Below are positions 53,501 through 62,156 of a DNA stretch of 64,000 bases, in pieces. This stretch comes from Stigmatella aurantiaca DW4/3-1. GTDB taxonomy: Bacteria; Myxococcota; Myxococcia; Myxococcales; Myxococcaceae. A program made the position numbers and the translations under genes. The notes below the pieces were generated by a model. The model did not search any database. It was not told the origin of the DNA and saw only the letters and a list, made by a program, of their open reading frames with translations. Position 1 is the first letter of the stretch. Each line of letters begins with the position of its first letter. The stretch spans positions 9,318,893 to 9,382,892 of the forward strand of contig NC_014623.1 of NCBI RefSeq assembly GCF_000165485.1, in the 5' to 3' direction.

Positions 53501-54672
53501 GCGCCCTCCTCATTCACCGCAGCGGAGATGGCCCTCCCAAAATTTCCGCTGAAACCGGTCAGGCCTCCCCACTCCCGTGTTGAATCATCCTCGGATCCCG
53601 GATCCAAGCTTGAGATGTCCTCACTCCGGACACGGAGGTTCTCATCAAATCCCAAAAAGTACGTATAGGTCGACTTTTCGAGGGCTGCCGTGATGAACTT
53701 GCGCACGTCGTCCGTGCTGGGCAAACCGAACGCCTCACGCAGCCGCCGGGCTCCTTGCTTTGTCTCCCGAAGGGACTGGATGGCAAAAATGACGTCGAGC
53801 ACAAAGGGAGAATGGGTTGACAAAACGACACGATACCCTCGCCAGAGCAGATCCAGGACAAGCGCCATGATCGCGTTCAGCGCCTGCGGGTGGAGCCCCA
53901 TCTCCGGCTCTTCAATGATGACCCAATCGATGTCCGGATCCTTTGTCTGGCGGCGCTCTGGAAGCACCCGATAAAGGCCCAAGAGCAGAGGTGTAAACTC
54001 CCGTTGGCCGGCAGTCCACGTCATAAAAGGGAGATGCGTCTTACCGTAGCCGAGTTCAAGCCGGGTCTGGAGCCCTGCCTTCTCAAGCCGCACCTTGCCG
54101 CCATGAAATACAGCGTTGTCAATCAATTCCCGCAGACTCTGTTTGAGCCGCCGCTCAACGGGGAAAAGGTCTCCTGCCTGGTTGCCCGTGAAGCGATCAT
54201 AAAGACTCTGACTGAAAAGCCGAGCCACCGCCGGTGTATCTGACTTGAGGCGCATGAACGGCGATGGCCACCCCTCATTCATGAGAAGGGCGCGGTGAGC
54301 AGGGACGAAAAAAACGCGGGGTGCCGCCTTGTTGGCGCGCATCACCTTCTTGAGCTGTAAGGGTTTGCCCCCCACAAGCACTCGCGTCTTCGAACCCCAT
54401 GCAGTCCGCATTCCCTCGCCATAGTAGGCGTCCAGCAACTCGGCAGGGTTGGCAGGTTTGATTCCTGCATCGCGAAAGGCTGAGACGATCTCCCCGGCGT
54501 CGAGCGCGAGTTTCCAAGTCTGCAACAAGAGGCTCTTCCCAGCCCCCTGCGGGCCCACGAGCACGGTGAGGTCTCCGAACTTGAGGCGGGCATGCGCGAT
54601 CTGCCCGAAGTTTTGAACCTCTAGAACGTCAGCTGGCAAGTGTCCTCCGCGAAGAGAGTCCAAGGCTGTCAC
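53497..54672 (-). CDS. AAA15/AAA_21-type (OLD-like, SMC-like) ATPase
   Basis: 391 residues. N-terminal LEVQNFGQIAHARLKFGDL leads into Walker A GPQGAGKS (~40-47); an ABC-like signature region is replaced by TAGQREFTPLLLGLY; Walker B is VIIEEPEMGLHP; the switch is VLSTHSPFVLD. This is the SMC/OLD-like ATPase class found in many antiphage systems (Gabija, PARIS, Septu, retron-linked ATPases); no TOPRIM domain is attached. Overlaps its small partner by 4 bp. Start is GTG 54672, or a TTG at 54639 with GGAGG four bases upstream. Flanked by 96-bp direct repeats, consistent with acquisition as a unit. Confidence 0.85.
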   Translation of the reverse strand: MTALDSLRGGHLPADVLEVQNFGQIAHARLKFGDLTVLVGPQGAGKSLLLQTWKLALDAGEIVSAFRDAGIKPANPAELLDAYYGEGMRTAWGSKTRVLVGGKPLQLKKVMRANKAAPRVFFVPAHRALLMNEGWPSPFMRLKSDTPAVARLFSQSLYDRFTGNQAGDLFPVERRLKQSLRELIDNAVFHGGKVRLEKAGLQTRLELGYGKTHLPFMTWTAGQREFTPLLLGLYRVLPERRQTKDPDIDWVIIEEPEMGLHPQALNAIMALVLDLLWRGYRVVLSTHSPFVLDVIFAIQSLRETKQGARRLREAFGLPSTDDVRKFITAALEKSTYTYFLGFDENLRVRSEDISSLDPGSEDDSTREWGGLTGFSGNFGRAISAAVNEEGA

Positions 54673-54823
54673 GGTGCGTTGGGGCGGACAAGTAGGGAGT
54701 GCGTGAAGGGAGTCTCATGGCGGATGCGAGGTCGACGGCGCGGAGTTGCTTCATCCAACCTTCCCCAACCTCCACCGTTGACCTCATGCGCCTCATCCGC
54801 GGAATGCGGGTGAGGCTTCTCCC

Positions 54824-57076
54824 TCAATACAGCAAGGAGCGAGTGGGCGTGGAGACCTGTTGCGTGGGTCCACCGTCGCCGATCTGGCCCGAGGCGTTGC
54901 TCCCCATGGCCCACCCCGTGCCGTCGGAGCGCAACACCAGCGAGTGGCTTTCACCCGCCGCCACGGCCCTCGCTCCCGTCAACCCCTGCGCCTGCACTGG
55001 CACCGTGCGCCTGTCCGTGGTGCCATCCCCCAGCACGCCGGCGGTGTTGCCGCCCCAAGCCCACACGGAGCCATCGGAGCGCACCGCCAGCGAGTGGTTG
55101 TAGCCCGCGGCCACGGCCATCCCTTCGCTCAGCCCCTGCACCTGCACCGGCATCAGCACTCGACGCCTCGGGGCGCCCTCCCCCACCTGGCCGTCGTAGT
55201 TACTGCCCCAGGCCCACACCGTGCCGTCGGAGCGTACCACCAGCGCGTGGCTGGTCCCTGCGGCCACGGCCACCCCTCCGCTTAGCCCCGGTACCTGCAC
55301 CCGCACCGGCACCGGGCTGTCACTCGCGGTGCCATCCCCCAGTTGGCCCTCGAAGTTGAGGCCCCAGGCCCACACCGTTCCATCGGAGCGCACCGCCAGC
55401 GAGTAGTATTGACCCGCGGCCACGGCCACCCCTCCGCTCAGCCCCTGCACTTGCACCGGTACCGGGCTGTCACTCGTGATGCCATTCCCCAGCTGACCAT
55501 AGTGGTTGCCGCCCCAGGCCCACACCGTGCCGTCGGAGCGCAACACCAGCGAGTGGTTTTCGCCCGCGGCCACGGCCACTCCCCCTCCCAGGTTCGGCAC
55601 CCGCACCGGCGCCTTGCGGCTTGTCTCGGTGCCATCCCCCACCTGGCCATATTCGTTGTCGCCCCAGGCCCACACCGTGCCGTCGAAGCGCACCGCCAGC
55701 GAGTGATACCTGCCCGCCGCCACGGCGACCACGCTGCTCAGTTTCGGCACTGGCACCGGCACCTCGCGGCGGCGCGTGGTGCCATCCCCCAGTTGGCCTT
55801 CGTAGTTGCGCCCCCAGGCCCATACCGTGGCGTCGGAGCGCACCGCCAGCGAGTGTTCTTGGCGCGCGGCCACGGCCATCACCCCGCTCAGTCCCTGCAC
55901 CGGCACGGCCACGAGGCGCTCGCTCGTGGTGCCATCTCCCAGCTGACCGTAGTGGTTGCCGCCCCAGGCCCACACCGTGCCGTCGGAGCGCACTGCCAGC
56001 GCGTGGCTGGAGGCCGCGACCACCGTGACCCCACCGCTCAGCCCCGGCACCTGCACCGGCACCGTACTCATCGTCTCGATCGTGTCATTCCCCAGCGCGC
56101 CGTAGCTGTTGCCGCCCCATGCCCACACCGTGCCGTCAAAACGCACCGCCAGCGAGAGGCTGTGGCCCGCGGCCACGGCCTCCACTCCGCTCAGCCCCTG
56201 CGCCTGCACCGGCACCAGCACGCGACGCATCGGGGTGCCATCCCCCAGTTGACCGACCCCGTTGGCGCCCCAGCCCCACACCGTCCCATCCGAGCGCACC
56301 GCCAGCGAGTGGTACACGCCTCCGGCCACGGCCACCCCTCCGCTCAGCCCCTGCACTTGCACCGGCACCTTGCGGCTGCTCGTGGTGCCATCCCCCAGCG
56401 CGCCATAGCCGTTGAAACCCCAGGTCCACACCGTGCCGTCAGAACGCACCGCCAGCGAATGTTTTTCGCCCGCCGCCACGGCCACCACTCCCGTCAGTTT
56501 CTTCACCCGCACGGGCACGAGGCTCACATTCGTGGTGCCATCTCCCAACTGGCCCTCGAAGTTGCTGCCCCAGGCCCACACCGTGCCGTCGGAGCGCAAC
56601 GCCAGCGAGTGGAGCCCGCCCGCCGCCACCGCCACCCCTCCGCTCAGTCCCGGCACCGGCGCCGGCACCGTGCAATCGCTCGCGGTGCCATCCCCCCCTT
56701 GGCAGGCGGCACGCCCCACGGCCCACACCGTTCCGTCGGAGCGCAACGCCAACGAGTGATAAGCGCCCACGGCCACGGCCACCACCCCGCTCAGCCCCTG
56801 CACCTGCACCGGCACCCTGCGCTCGCTCGTGGTGCCATCCCCCAATTGGCCGAAGACGTTCTCCCCCACAGCCCACACCGTCCCGTCCGGGCGCACCGCC
56901 CAGGAATGGTTCGCCCCCGTGGCGATACGGGCTCGCGCCCGAGCGCCCCCGAGCGCGGAGGCCCGTGATGGCTGCTCTTCCCAGTCAACCGGGGGCTGCC
57001 CACACCCCACCCCCAGCCAGAGCCCAAGCCATACGCCCCAAACCCTGTTCACCCACTCACGAGGACTGCTTTGCAT
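54824..57076 (-). CDS. RCC1-repeat lipoprotein (14 repeats)
   Basis: 750 residues. ATG 57076 has GGAGGGG six bases upstream and starts a lipoprotein signal (VWGVWLGLWLGVGC). The rest is fourteen ~50-residue units of the form HSLAVRSDGTVWAWG-N-YGQLGDGTT...VPVQVQGLSGGVAVAAG. RCC1 units form seven-bladed propellers, so fourteen suggest two complete propellers side by side on the cell surface. Units are very similar at DNA level, favouring unequal recombination. Function unknown; bacterial RCC1 proteins are usually binding or scaffold proteins. 279 bp separate its start from the receptor-kinase stop upstream. Confidence 0.88.
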   Translation of the reverse strand: MQSSPREWVNRVWGVWLGLWLGVGCGQPPVDWEEQPSRASALGGARARARIATGANHSWAVRPDGTVWAVGENVFGQLGDGTTSERRVPVQVQGLSGVVAVAVGAYHSLALRSDGTVWAVGRAACQGGDGTASDCTVPAPVPGLSGGVAVAAGGLHSLALRSDGTVWAWGSNFEGQLGDGTTNVSLVPVRVKKLTGVVAVAAGEKHSLAVRSDGTVWTWGFNGYGALGDGTTSSRKVPVQVQGLSGGVAVAGGVYHSLAVRSDGTVWGWGANGVGQLGDGTPMRRVLVPVQAQGLSGVEAVAAGHSLSLAVRFDGTVWAWGGNSYGALGNDTIETMSTVPVQVPGLSGGVTVVAASSHALAVRSDGTVWAWGGNHYGQLGDGTTSERLVAVPVQGLSGVMAVAARQEHSLAVRSDATVWAWGRNYEGQLGDGTTRRREVPVPVPKLSSVVAVAAGRYHSLAVRFDGTVWAWGDNEYGQVGDGTETSRKAPVRVPNLGGGVAVAAGENHSLVLRSDGTVWAWGGNHYGQLGNGITSDSPVPVQVQGLSGGVAVAAGQYYSLAVRSDGTVWAWGLNFEGQLGDGTASDSPVPVRVQVPGLSGGVAVAAGTSHALVVRSDGTVWAWGSNYDGQVGEGAPRRRVLMPVQVQGLSEGMAVAAGYNHSLAVRSDGSVWAWGGNTAGVLGDGTTDRRTVPVQAQGLTGARAVAAGESHSLVLRSDGTGWAMGSNASGQIGDGGPTQQVSTPTRSLLY
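54870..56960 (-). repeat. array of fourteen ~150-bp RCC1-coding units
   Basis: Consecutive ~150-bp segments with long near-identical stretches (for example those coding for RSDGTVWAWG and QLGDGTT) within the RCC1 gene. The array is likely to misassemble from short reads and to vary in copy number between strains. Confidence 0.85.
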
Positions 57077-57355
57077 TTGGCGCCCCTCCGCTCCTCGCGC
57101 CAGAGAGCCCATGCTTCCCAGGCCAAGGAGCCCCGCGGCATCAACACCCACCAGAGCTTGCTTGTCCTGAGGCCTCTCTCCTTCAGGTCGCGCGGTTGAT
57201 GCCTGCTCAACCCGGGTGGACGCCAGACAGTGCAATCCGGCGAGCGTGGCTCAGACCTGAGGCGGGTCGAAGGGTGCTCACTTTCAGATAGCGCAAGGGC
57301 CAGGTGTCGTTCATCGCCCACAAGCCGCGACGTTCCGTCCATGCCTCCAGCTGCC

Positions 57356-58723
57356 TCATGGAGGGTTCGAGGTCGACGGCCGGGGCGGATCAAACATGGG
57401 CACGTAGCACATGCCCTTCCATTCATACGTCCGTACGGCACATGGCGGCGTGGCATCCGGCCACTGCCTCCAACATCCCCCATTGATCTTGAATTCTTGT
57501 TTGGCGCACGGAGGACGATGCTGACCCGGAAAGGGCTTCTTGGGCACCTCCAGAGCCAATCCCCCTTGTTCAACCGCAGGTGTCGCATCCCTCACGGAAG
57601 CATCCATTGCGGAATCCGCGAGGCCCGCTGGCCCTCCATCCTGTTCTCCCATGTCTCGAATCCTCTCAGCCACCTCCGCAGATTCGCCCGAGGGAGCGGT
57701 CTGCCCCTGCCACCACACGCCCACCATCAGGCACACGCCAAGGCCCACTGCGAGCGCTGGACGCCATGAGACAACCGCTTGCAACGGCCTTCGCCAGGAC
57801 CTTCCGGGAATGGGAGCTTGGACTGGACTCTGGGAAAGGGGCTCATCGGCTCTCCGGTCCGCCTTCTTCGCCGCTCTCTCCAGCGCCTTCGCCACCGCCG
57901 CAGCGCTGCCCCTGCTCGACGGCTCGTCCATCAACATCTGCCGGATCAATGCCGCCAGTTCCGGGCACACCCTGGCCAGCCTCTCCGGCGGCACCCACGG
58001 AGGATTGACGAACTCGAAGCCCTCTTCTGTCTGCTTCAACTCCACCTCGGGGGGATACCGTCCCGTGCATAAGCGATAGGCCGTAACCCCCAGCGCATAC
58101 ACGTCATCCGCTGGCTGGGCCTCGTAGCGCGCACGGGGTTGGTGCCTCGTCTCCCACTGGAAACGCTGGCACTCGGGACTCTGGTACTGCGGCGTCCCCG
58201 GCGGCGGTGGCTGGTGGGTCAGCGTCCTCGCCTGCCAGTAGTTCGACGAGCCGAAGTCCATCAGCACCGCCTCCCCGTTGGCCCTCACCAGCACGTTGTC
58301 CCCCTTTACGTCCCGGTGCACACCCTGGGCCTCATGCGTCGCTTCCAGCGCTCGGGCCACCTGGGACAACAGCTTCATCGCCTTCCTCGAGGTGAGCGCG
58401 TGCTCCTTTCCCCACTCATACAGCCCCTCCCCCTCCACCCACTCCATCACCAGGTACGGGAAGGGCGTCCCTTCCTCCACCCACCAGCCACGGTCATGAA
58501 GCCTTGGCACGTGGCGCGTTCTCAGCCGCGCCAGCAATTCCCCCTCTCTCTCGAAGCGCGGATCCAATGGGTGCAGCGCTACCTTCAGCGCGAAGGGTCC
58601 CTCCCCCGTCTCCCCCACACGCTCCGCACGGTAGACCGCTCCGTAGGAGCCCTGGCCCCTCAGACTCTCCACTCGCCATGCTCCGATTTCCGTTCCTGGC
58701 GTCAATCCGGTTGGGTTCGTCAT
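57356..58723 (-). CDS. membrane-anchored Ser/Thr protein kinase
   Basis: 455 residues. Kinase domain ~12-290: Gly loop GQGSYGAVY, catalytic Lys in FALKVAL, catalytic loop VHRDVKGDN, DFG in LMDFGSSN, and GTPQYQSPE in the activation segment. One membrane segment (PALAVGLGVCLMVGVWW, ~337-353) leads to a ~100-residue outer region with four cysteines (PPCAKQEFKINGGCW, CAVRTYEWKGMCYV), which is the likely sensor. The segment coding for that Cys motif is the right copy of the 96-bp direct repeat. RCC1 gene lies downstream on the same strand. Myxobacteria typically carry dozens of such kinases. Confidence 0.9.
   Translation of the reverse strand: MTNPTGLTPGTEIGAWRVESLRGQGSYGAVYRAERVGETGEGPFALKVALHPLDPRFEREGELLARLRTRHVPRLHDRGWWVEEGTPFPYLVMEWVEGEGLYEWGKEHALTSRKAMKLLSQVARALEATHEAQGVHRDVKGDNVLVRANGEAVLMDFGSSNYWQARTLTHQPPPPGTPQYQSPECQRFQWETRHQPRARYEAQPADDVYALGVTAYRLCTGRYPPEVELKQTEEGFEFVNPPWVPPERLARVCPELAALIRQMLMDEPSSRGSAAAVAKALERAAKKADRRADEPLSQSPVQAPIPGRSWRRPLQAVVSWRPALAVGLGVCLMVGVWWQGQTAPSGESAEVAERIRDMGEQDGGPAGLADSAMDASVRDATPAVEQGGLALEVPKKPFPGQHRPPCAKQEFKINGGCWRQWPDATPPCAVRTYEWKGMCYVPMFDPPRPSTSNPP
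57388..57483 (-). repeat. 96-bp direct repeat, right copy (inside kinase gene)
   Basis: Matches 52910-53005 with 91 of 96 identical bases, same orientation, and codes for the C-terminal Cys motif of the receptor kinase. The 4382 bp between the copies (53006-57387) hold the ATPase module and the RCC1 gene. Confidence 0.9.
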
Positions 58724-59061
58724 GCTCGGAAGGAAGAATAGGCATACGAACGGCCGTCAGGCAGCGACGAGGGCCTCCCCCCCCGTGCCAGTCGCAGCCT
58801 CACGAAACCTGTCTGCTTGTCGGACAGGTTCGTGCCTTCCCCCGTCGGCAGGGGCGTCGCGCAGGCTCCTGGCGGGCAGCCACACAAACCGCGGGAGAGC
58901 CACTCAATCAGAGCAGGCCCAGGATGCTCTGGGGTTGGACCTGTTCACAGTCTGCGTCAGCACGCCCCGCCCATTCCCAGCAGACAACCCCATATTGGAT
59001 CTGGAGGACTAATCTGGTATTACTGGTTTGTCCCACCCGTAACCGACAGAGGCAATCTCCC
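58724..59061. other. divergent promoter region, kinase and CHAP lipoprotein genes
   Basis: 338 bp without a credible gene. It should hold promoters for the kinase (leftward) and the CHAP-domain lipoprotein (rightward). Contains the inverted repeat listed at 58801-58834. The final ~70 bp before 59062 are less GC-rich. Confidence 0.5.
58801..58834. promoter_or_regulatory. inverted repeat between divergent kinase and CHAP genes
   Basis: Arms CACGAA(A)CCTGTC and GACAGGTTCGTG pair over 12 bp with one bulged A and a 10-base loop. Located 78 bp from the kinase start and 227 bp from the CHAP start. A DNA operator or RNA hairpin in a kinase leader are both possible. Confidence 0.4.
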
Positions 59062-59568
59062 ATGTTTCGATTCCAGACCCATGCCGTGGCGCTGTCCCTT
59101 CTCTCCCTTTCTCTCGCCGTGACGGGCTGTGGTGGCGTCGAGGCGGAGGGCTTGGCTCCCGAGGAACAGGTGAGCTCCGTGAACCCCGCGGATCCCACGC
59201 ATGATGACATCGGCACCACGGAATCGGCGGTGTGTGGTCACTGTGACAACTGCGTGCTGCACGCGCGGTGCCTCCAGCCCAAGCTTCCGTTTGGCCTGAC
59301 CTACTGGAGCGAGAAGGTCGCGATCATCAACAGCAACCACGCCCACAAGGGTTGCGTGGCGATGATCCCGACGTCGCACGAGTACGGCCACGTCGCATAT
59401 GTCTCGGACGTGGACACCGCGCCGAACCCGAACCGGATCACCCTGCAGGAGGCCAACTGGTCGGGCAACACCTGCAGCTCGCGCAAGGGCACGAAGGACG
59501 CGTTGAACATCCGCAACTACTGGTGTCCCGCCGGCGTGCACACGGCGAACTGCGCGGGCCCGATGTAA
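59062..59568 (+). CDS. CHAP-domain lipoprotein (putative cell-wall amidase/endopeptidase)
   Basis: 168 residues, lipobox LAVTGC (Cys 23). A compact NlpC/P60-like CHAP fold: nucleophile candidate Cys64 in NCVLHARC, His110 in EYGHVAYVSDV, polar third residue in LQEANWSG. LPFGLTYWSEKVAIINSN and CSSRKGTKDALNIRNYWCP also match CHAP layout. CHAP enzymes cleave peptidoglycan cross-links or amide bonds. Extra cysteines (58, 61, 70 and others) suggest disulphides. Surface anchoring fits lysis of prey cells or remodelling of its own wall. ATG 59062 chosen for signal peptide. Confidence 0.78.
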   Translation: MFRFQTHAVALSLLSLSLAVTGCGGVEAEGLAPEEQVSSVNPADPTHDDIGTTESAVCGHCDNCVLHARCLQPKLPFGLTYWSEKVAIINSNHAHKGCVAMIPTSHEYGHVAYVSDVDTAPNPNRITLQEANWSGNTCSSRKGTKDALNIRNYWCPAGVHTANCAGPM

Positions 59569-59641
59569 AACCCGGCTCCGCCGATGTCTCCCCCGCCGTC
59601 CGCGTGCTGTCGCGGGCGGCGGTTTCGTTTCGGCGTGAGCT

Positions 59642-60058
59642 TCAGGCGGGATAGGTCTTGCGCATATAGGCCAGCGAATCGGTGATCAGCGCTTCAAGCA
59701 CCTCAAGATCGATGTCGGAAAGCTTCTTGATGTACACGCACGCCTTGCCGGTGGTGACTTTGCCCAGCTTGGAGAGCAGCGCCTCGTAGCGTGGAAAGCC
59801 ACCCATGATGTAGAGCACGAGCGCGGCCTTGCGCGGAGAGAGGCCGATTCGCGGCGCATCGCCTTCACGGCCACTGTCATAGCGGTAATGGTAGCTGCCG
59901 AATCCAACGATTGAACTGCCCCACATCTGGGGGGGCGCTCCAGAAATCCGCGCCATCAGGGCGGCGACGGCTTTCGCGTCGTCGCGTCTCGCCTTGGGTT
60001 CGATCTTGTCTAAAAAGCTGTCGACGGCTGCGTCGGTCACCTGCGTCTTGTTTGCCAC
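59642..60058 (-). CDS. DUF1801 domain protein
   Basis: 138 residues, cytoplasmic. Starts at GTG 60058, five bases after GGAGG; members of the family begin NKT..TDA.V..FL as seen here. Core motifs ARRDDAKAVAALMARISG, GSSIVGFGSYHYRYDSGRE and LYIMGGFPRYEALLSKLGK are typical of DUF1801/YdhG-like proteins, whose function is unknown. Upstream on the same strand is the activator gene ending 34 bp before this start, so both may share a transcript. Confidence 0.88.
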   Translation of the reverse strand: MANKTQVTDAAVDSFLDKIEPKARRDDAKAVAALMARISGAPPQMWGSSIVGFGSYHYRYDSGREGDAPRIGLSPRKAALVLYIMGGFPRYEALLSKLGKVTTGKACVYIKKLSDIDLEVLEALITDSLAYMRKTYPA

Positions 60059-60091
60059 CCGTGCCTCCACGGTTGTCGCTCACACTGATTC

Positions 60092-61936
60092 TCAGCCCTC
60101 GCGCGAGGGGGAGCCTGGCGTGAAGCTGGGGTCCGCCGCCGTGTAGCGCTTGAGCTTCGCGAGGAAGGTTCTCAACGGCATGCGGATCAGCTCCGCCGCC
60201 CGCGTCTTGTTTCCCCCCGAGGCCACCAGCGCCGCCTGCATGCGGCTCCGTTCCAGGTGGCGGATCTCCTCCTCGATCGGGCGGAAGCCTTGCACGGCGT
60301 CCGCCGCCCCCTCCTTCGCCCCGCCTTCCTCGTCCTTCGCCCCCTCCGGCGCCGCAGGCCCCAGGGAGTCCCACAGGTCCTCGGGCGCCAGTACCTCTCC
60401 GGAAGTTCCCGCCGCCACGAAGTCCATCAGGTTCTTCAGCTCGCGCACGTTGCCCGGCCACAGGTGTGCCGAGAGCAGCTCCAGCGCCCCCGGCGTGATG
60501 GTCATCCTCGCCCGCCCCACCTTCCGGCACGCCTCATCCAGGAAGCTCTGGCTGAGCAGGGGCAACTCCAGCTTGCGGTCCCGCAGCGGTGGCAGGCACA
60601 GCCTCGCCGCCCCCAGCCGGAAGTAGAGGTCCTGCCGGAACCGCCCCGCCTTGACCTCCTGTTCCAAATCCCGGTTCGTCGCCCCCACCAGCCGGATGTT
60701 GATGGCTCGCTCGCGCGTGTCGCCCACCCGCGTGAAGCGCTGCGTGTCCAGCACCCTCAGGAGCTTGGCCTGCACCGCCAGGGACAGCTCCCCCACCTCG
60801 TCCAAGAAGAGCGTCCCCCCATCCGCCGCCTCCAAGAGCCCCGTCTTGCGGCTCACCGCCCCCGAGAACGCCCCCTTCTCGTGGCCGAAGAGCTCGCTCT
60901 CCACCAGGTTCTCCTGGAACGCCGCGCAGTTCAGCGCCACCAGCGGCGCCCCCGCACGGCTCGACCAGTGGTGCAGCGCCGAGGCCGCCAGCTCCTTGCC
61001 CGTCCCCGTCTCCCCCAGCACCAGCACCGGCAGGTCCGCCTTCGCCAGCCTCGCGATCAACGCATAGAGCCGCAGCATCGCCGGATCCGCCACCACCACC
61101 GACGCCTCCCCCACCCGCAGCAGCTTGAAGGTCTGCGCCACCGCCGCCGCCTGGCCCTCCGTCGCCGCCCCCGCAGCCGCCCGCGCTCCCGACAGCAGCG
61201 TGTCCACGTCGCACCCGTCCGAGGGGTAGCAGGCCAGCCCCGCACGCCACTGCGCCCGCCCGCTCTCCCGCAAGAGCCGCGTCACCACCGCGCCCGCCCC
61301 TTCCGCCCCCACCTCCGGCAACAGGACCAGCAGCTGCCCTCCCCCCGCCCGCCCCACCACGTCCATCAGGCGCAGCTGCCCCATGAGCCCCTCCGCCGCC
61401 TCGTCCTCCAGCCCCTGTGGGCACACCAGCGACACCAGGCTGAAGGCCCGCTCGTAGCGCGCCGCCCGCTCCAGTTCCTCTTCGATGCGCTGCCGGAAAG
61501 CCCCCAGCGTCAGCAACGGCCGCCGCGTGCGCGACCGGCTCGGCCCGTGGAAGACCAGCGTCACCCCGCACAGCGTGATGATGTCCCCGGAGAGCATCAG
61601 GCGCGGCGCCTGGATGCGCTCCCCGTTCACCGCCGTGCCGTTCTGGCTCCCCAGGTCCACCAGGTGCGCCTCGTCCTCCTTCAGCACGAACCGCGCATGC
61701 GAGCGCGACACCGCCCCGTCCTGGAGCCGCAGCTGCGCCGTCTCCCCCCGCCCCACCAGCACCTCCCCCGTGCCCGGCAGCCGGACGATGCGCGATGAGT
61801 CGTTCTCGAAGACGAGCAGGTATGCCCCCTCGAGCTCGGGCGGATGTCCTCGCCGAGGGGCTTGCCCCACGTCGTTGACGGCGGTCGAGACTCCGACCTC
61901 ACTGGCCTTGCTCATCGGTTGCCCAAAGCCTTCCAT
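60092..61936 (-). CDS. sigma-54 enhancer-binding protein: FHA + GGDEF-like + AAA+ + Fis HTH
   Basis: 614 residues from ATG 61936 (GGGGGG just upstream; ATG 61915 is the alternative). FHA domain ~25-130 ([36 protein letters not shown]). A region ~145-270 resembles [24 protein letters not shown] and [17 protein letters not shown], with the signature replaced by GGGQL, so inactive as cyclase. AAA+ domain ~285-500: Walker [15 protein letters not shown] contact loop (variant of GAFTGA), Walker [10 protein letters not shown]. Fis-type HTH at the end ([17 protein letters not shown]). FHA domains bind phospho-Thr, so a Ser/Thr kinase probably controls it. Divergent from the GH10 gene. Confidence 0.9.
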   Translation of the reverse strand: MEGFGQPMSKASEVGVSTAVNDVGQAPRRGHPPELEGAYLLVFENDSSRIVRLPGTGEVLVGRGETAQLRLQDGAVSRSHARFVLKEDEAHLVDLGSQNGTAVNGERIQAPRLMLSGDIITLCGVTLVFHGPSRSRTRRPLLTLGAFRQRIEEELERAARYERAFSLVSLVCPQGLEDEAAEGLMGQLRLMDVVGRAGGGQLLVLLPEVGAEGAGAVVTRLLRESGRAQWRAGLACYPSDGCDVDTLLSGARAAAGAATEGQAAAVAQTFKLLRVGEASVVVADPAMLRLYALIARLAKADLPVLVLGETGTGKELAASALHHWSSRAGAPLVALNCAAFQENLVESELFGHEKGAFSGAVSRKTGLLEAADGGTLFLDEVGELSLAVQAKLLRVLDTQRFTRVGDTRERAINIRLVGATNRDLEQEVKAGRFRQDLYFRLGAARLCLPPLRDRKLELPLLSQSFLDEACRKVGRARMTITPGALELLSAHLWPGNVRELKNLMDFVAAGTSGEVLAPEDLWDSLGPAAPEGAKDEEGGAKEGAADAVQGFRPIEEEIRHLERSRMQAALVASGGNKTRAAELIRMPLRTFLAKLKRYTAADPSFTPGSPSREG

Positions 61937-61987
61937 AGGCCCCCCGTCCATACAATGTCCGCCGCGCGCACGGCCAGCGATCAACCA

Positions 61988-62043
61988 GGCATGCCAAAGC
62001 TGCATGCCATCTCCCCCCCGCACCATGCAGCTTCTGCATGGTG
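61988..62043. promoter_or_regulatory. paired inverted repeats, probable activator binding sites
   Basis: First repeat 61988-62008: GGCATGC, 7-base spacer, GCATGCC. Second 62021-62043: CACCATGCAG, loop CTT, CTGCATGGTG (perfect 10-bp arms). The half-site CTGCATG occurs at 62000-62006, 62034-62040 and inverted at 62024-62030. Placement 40-95 bp upstream of a -24/-12-like element and between the enhancer-binding protein gene and the xylanase gene suits an upstream activating sequence. Confidence 0.6.
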
Positions 62044-62082
62044 CCCCCCTCCGCGCCCCCTCCGCTCCCAGCAGAGGCCCTC

Positions 62083-62098
62083 CGGCACGCTTCGCGCA
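62083..62098 (+). promoter_or_regulatory. possible sigma-54 (-24/-12) promoter of the GH10 gene
   Basis: CGGCACG-CTTC-GCGCA keeps the invariant GG at -24 and GC at -12 with ten bases between them; the -12 box reads GCGC rather than TTGC, so the match is partial. It would start a transcript about 45 bp before the ATG at 62157. Confidence 0.45.
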
Positions 62099-62156
62099 AT
62101 GGCTCCCCGCCGATGGCACCGCCCGGCGCGGACGGTGCTCCACCCAAGGGGGTGTC

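Noticed and set aside
54727-57380. Short shared string CGAGGTCGACGGC at ~54728 and ~57369 as a second pair of flanking repeats
   Set aside because: Only 13 bp and GC-rich; could be chance, and does not extend as the 96-bp repeats do.
58504-59061. 186-codon extension of the CHAP lipoprotein gene
   Set aside because: Would run antisense through the kinase start and destroy the lipoprotein signal at 59062.
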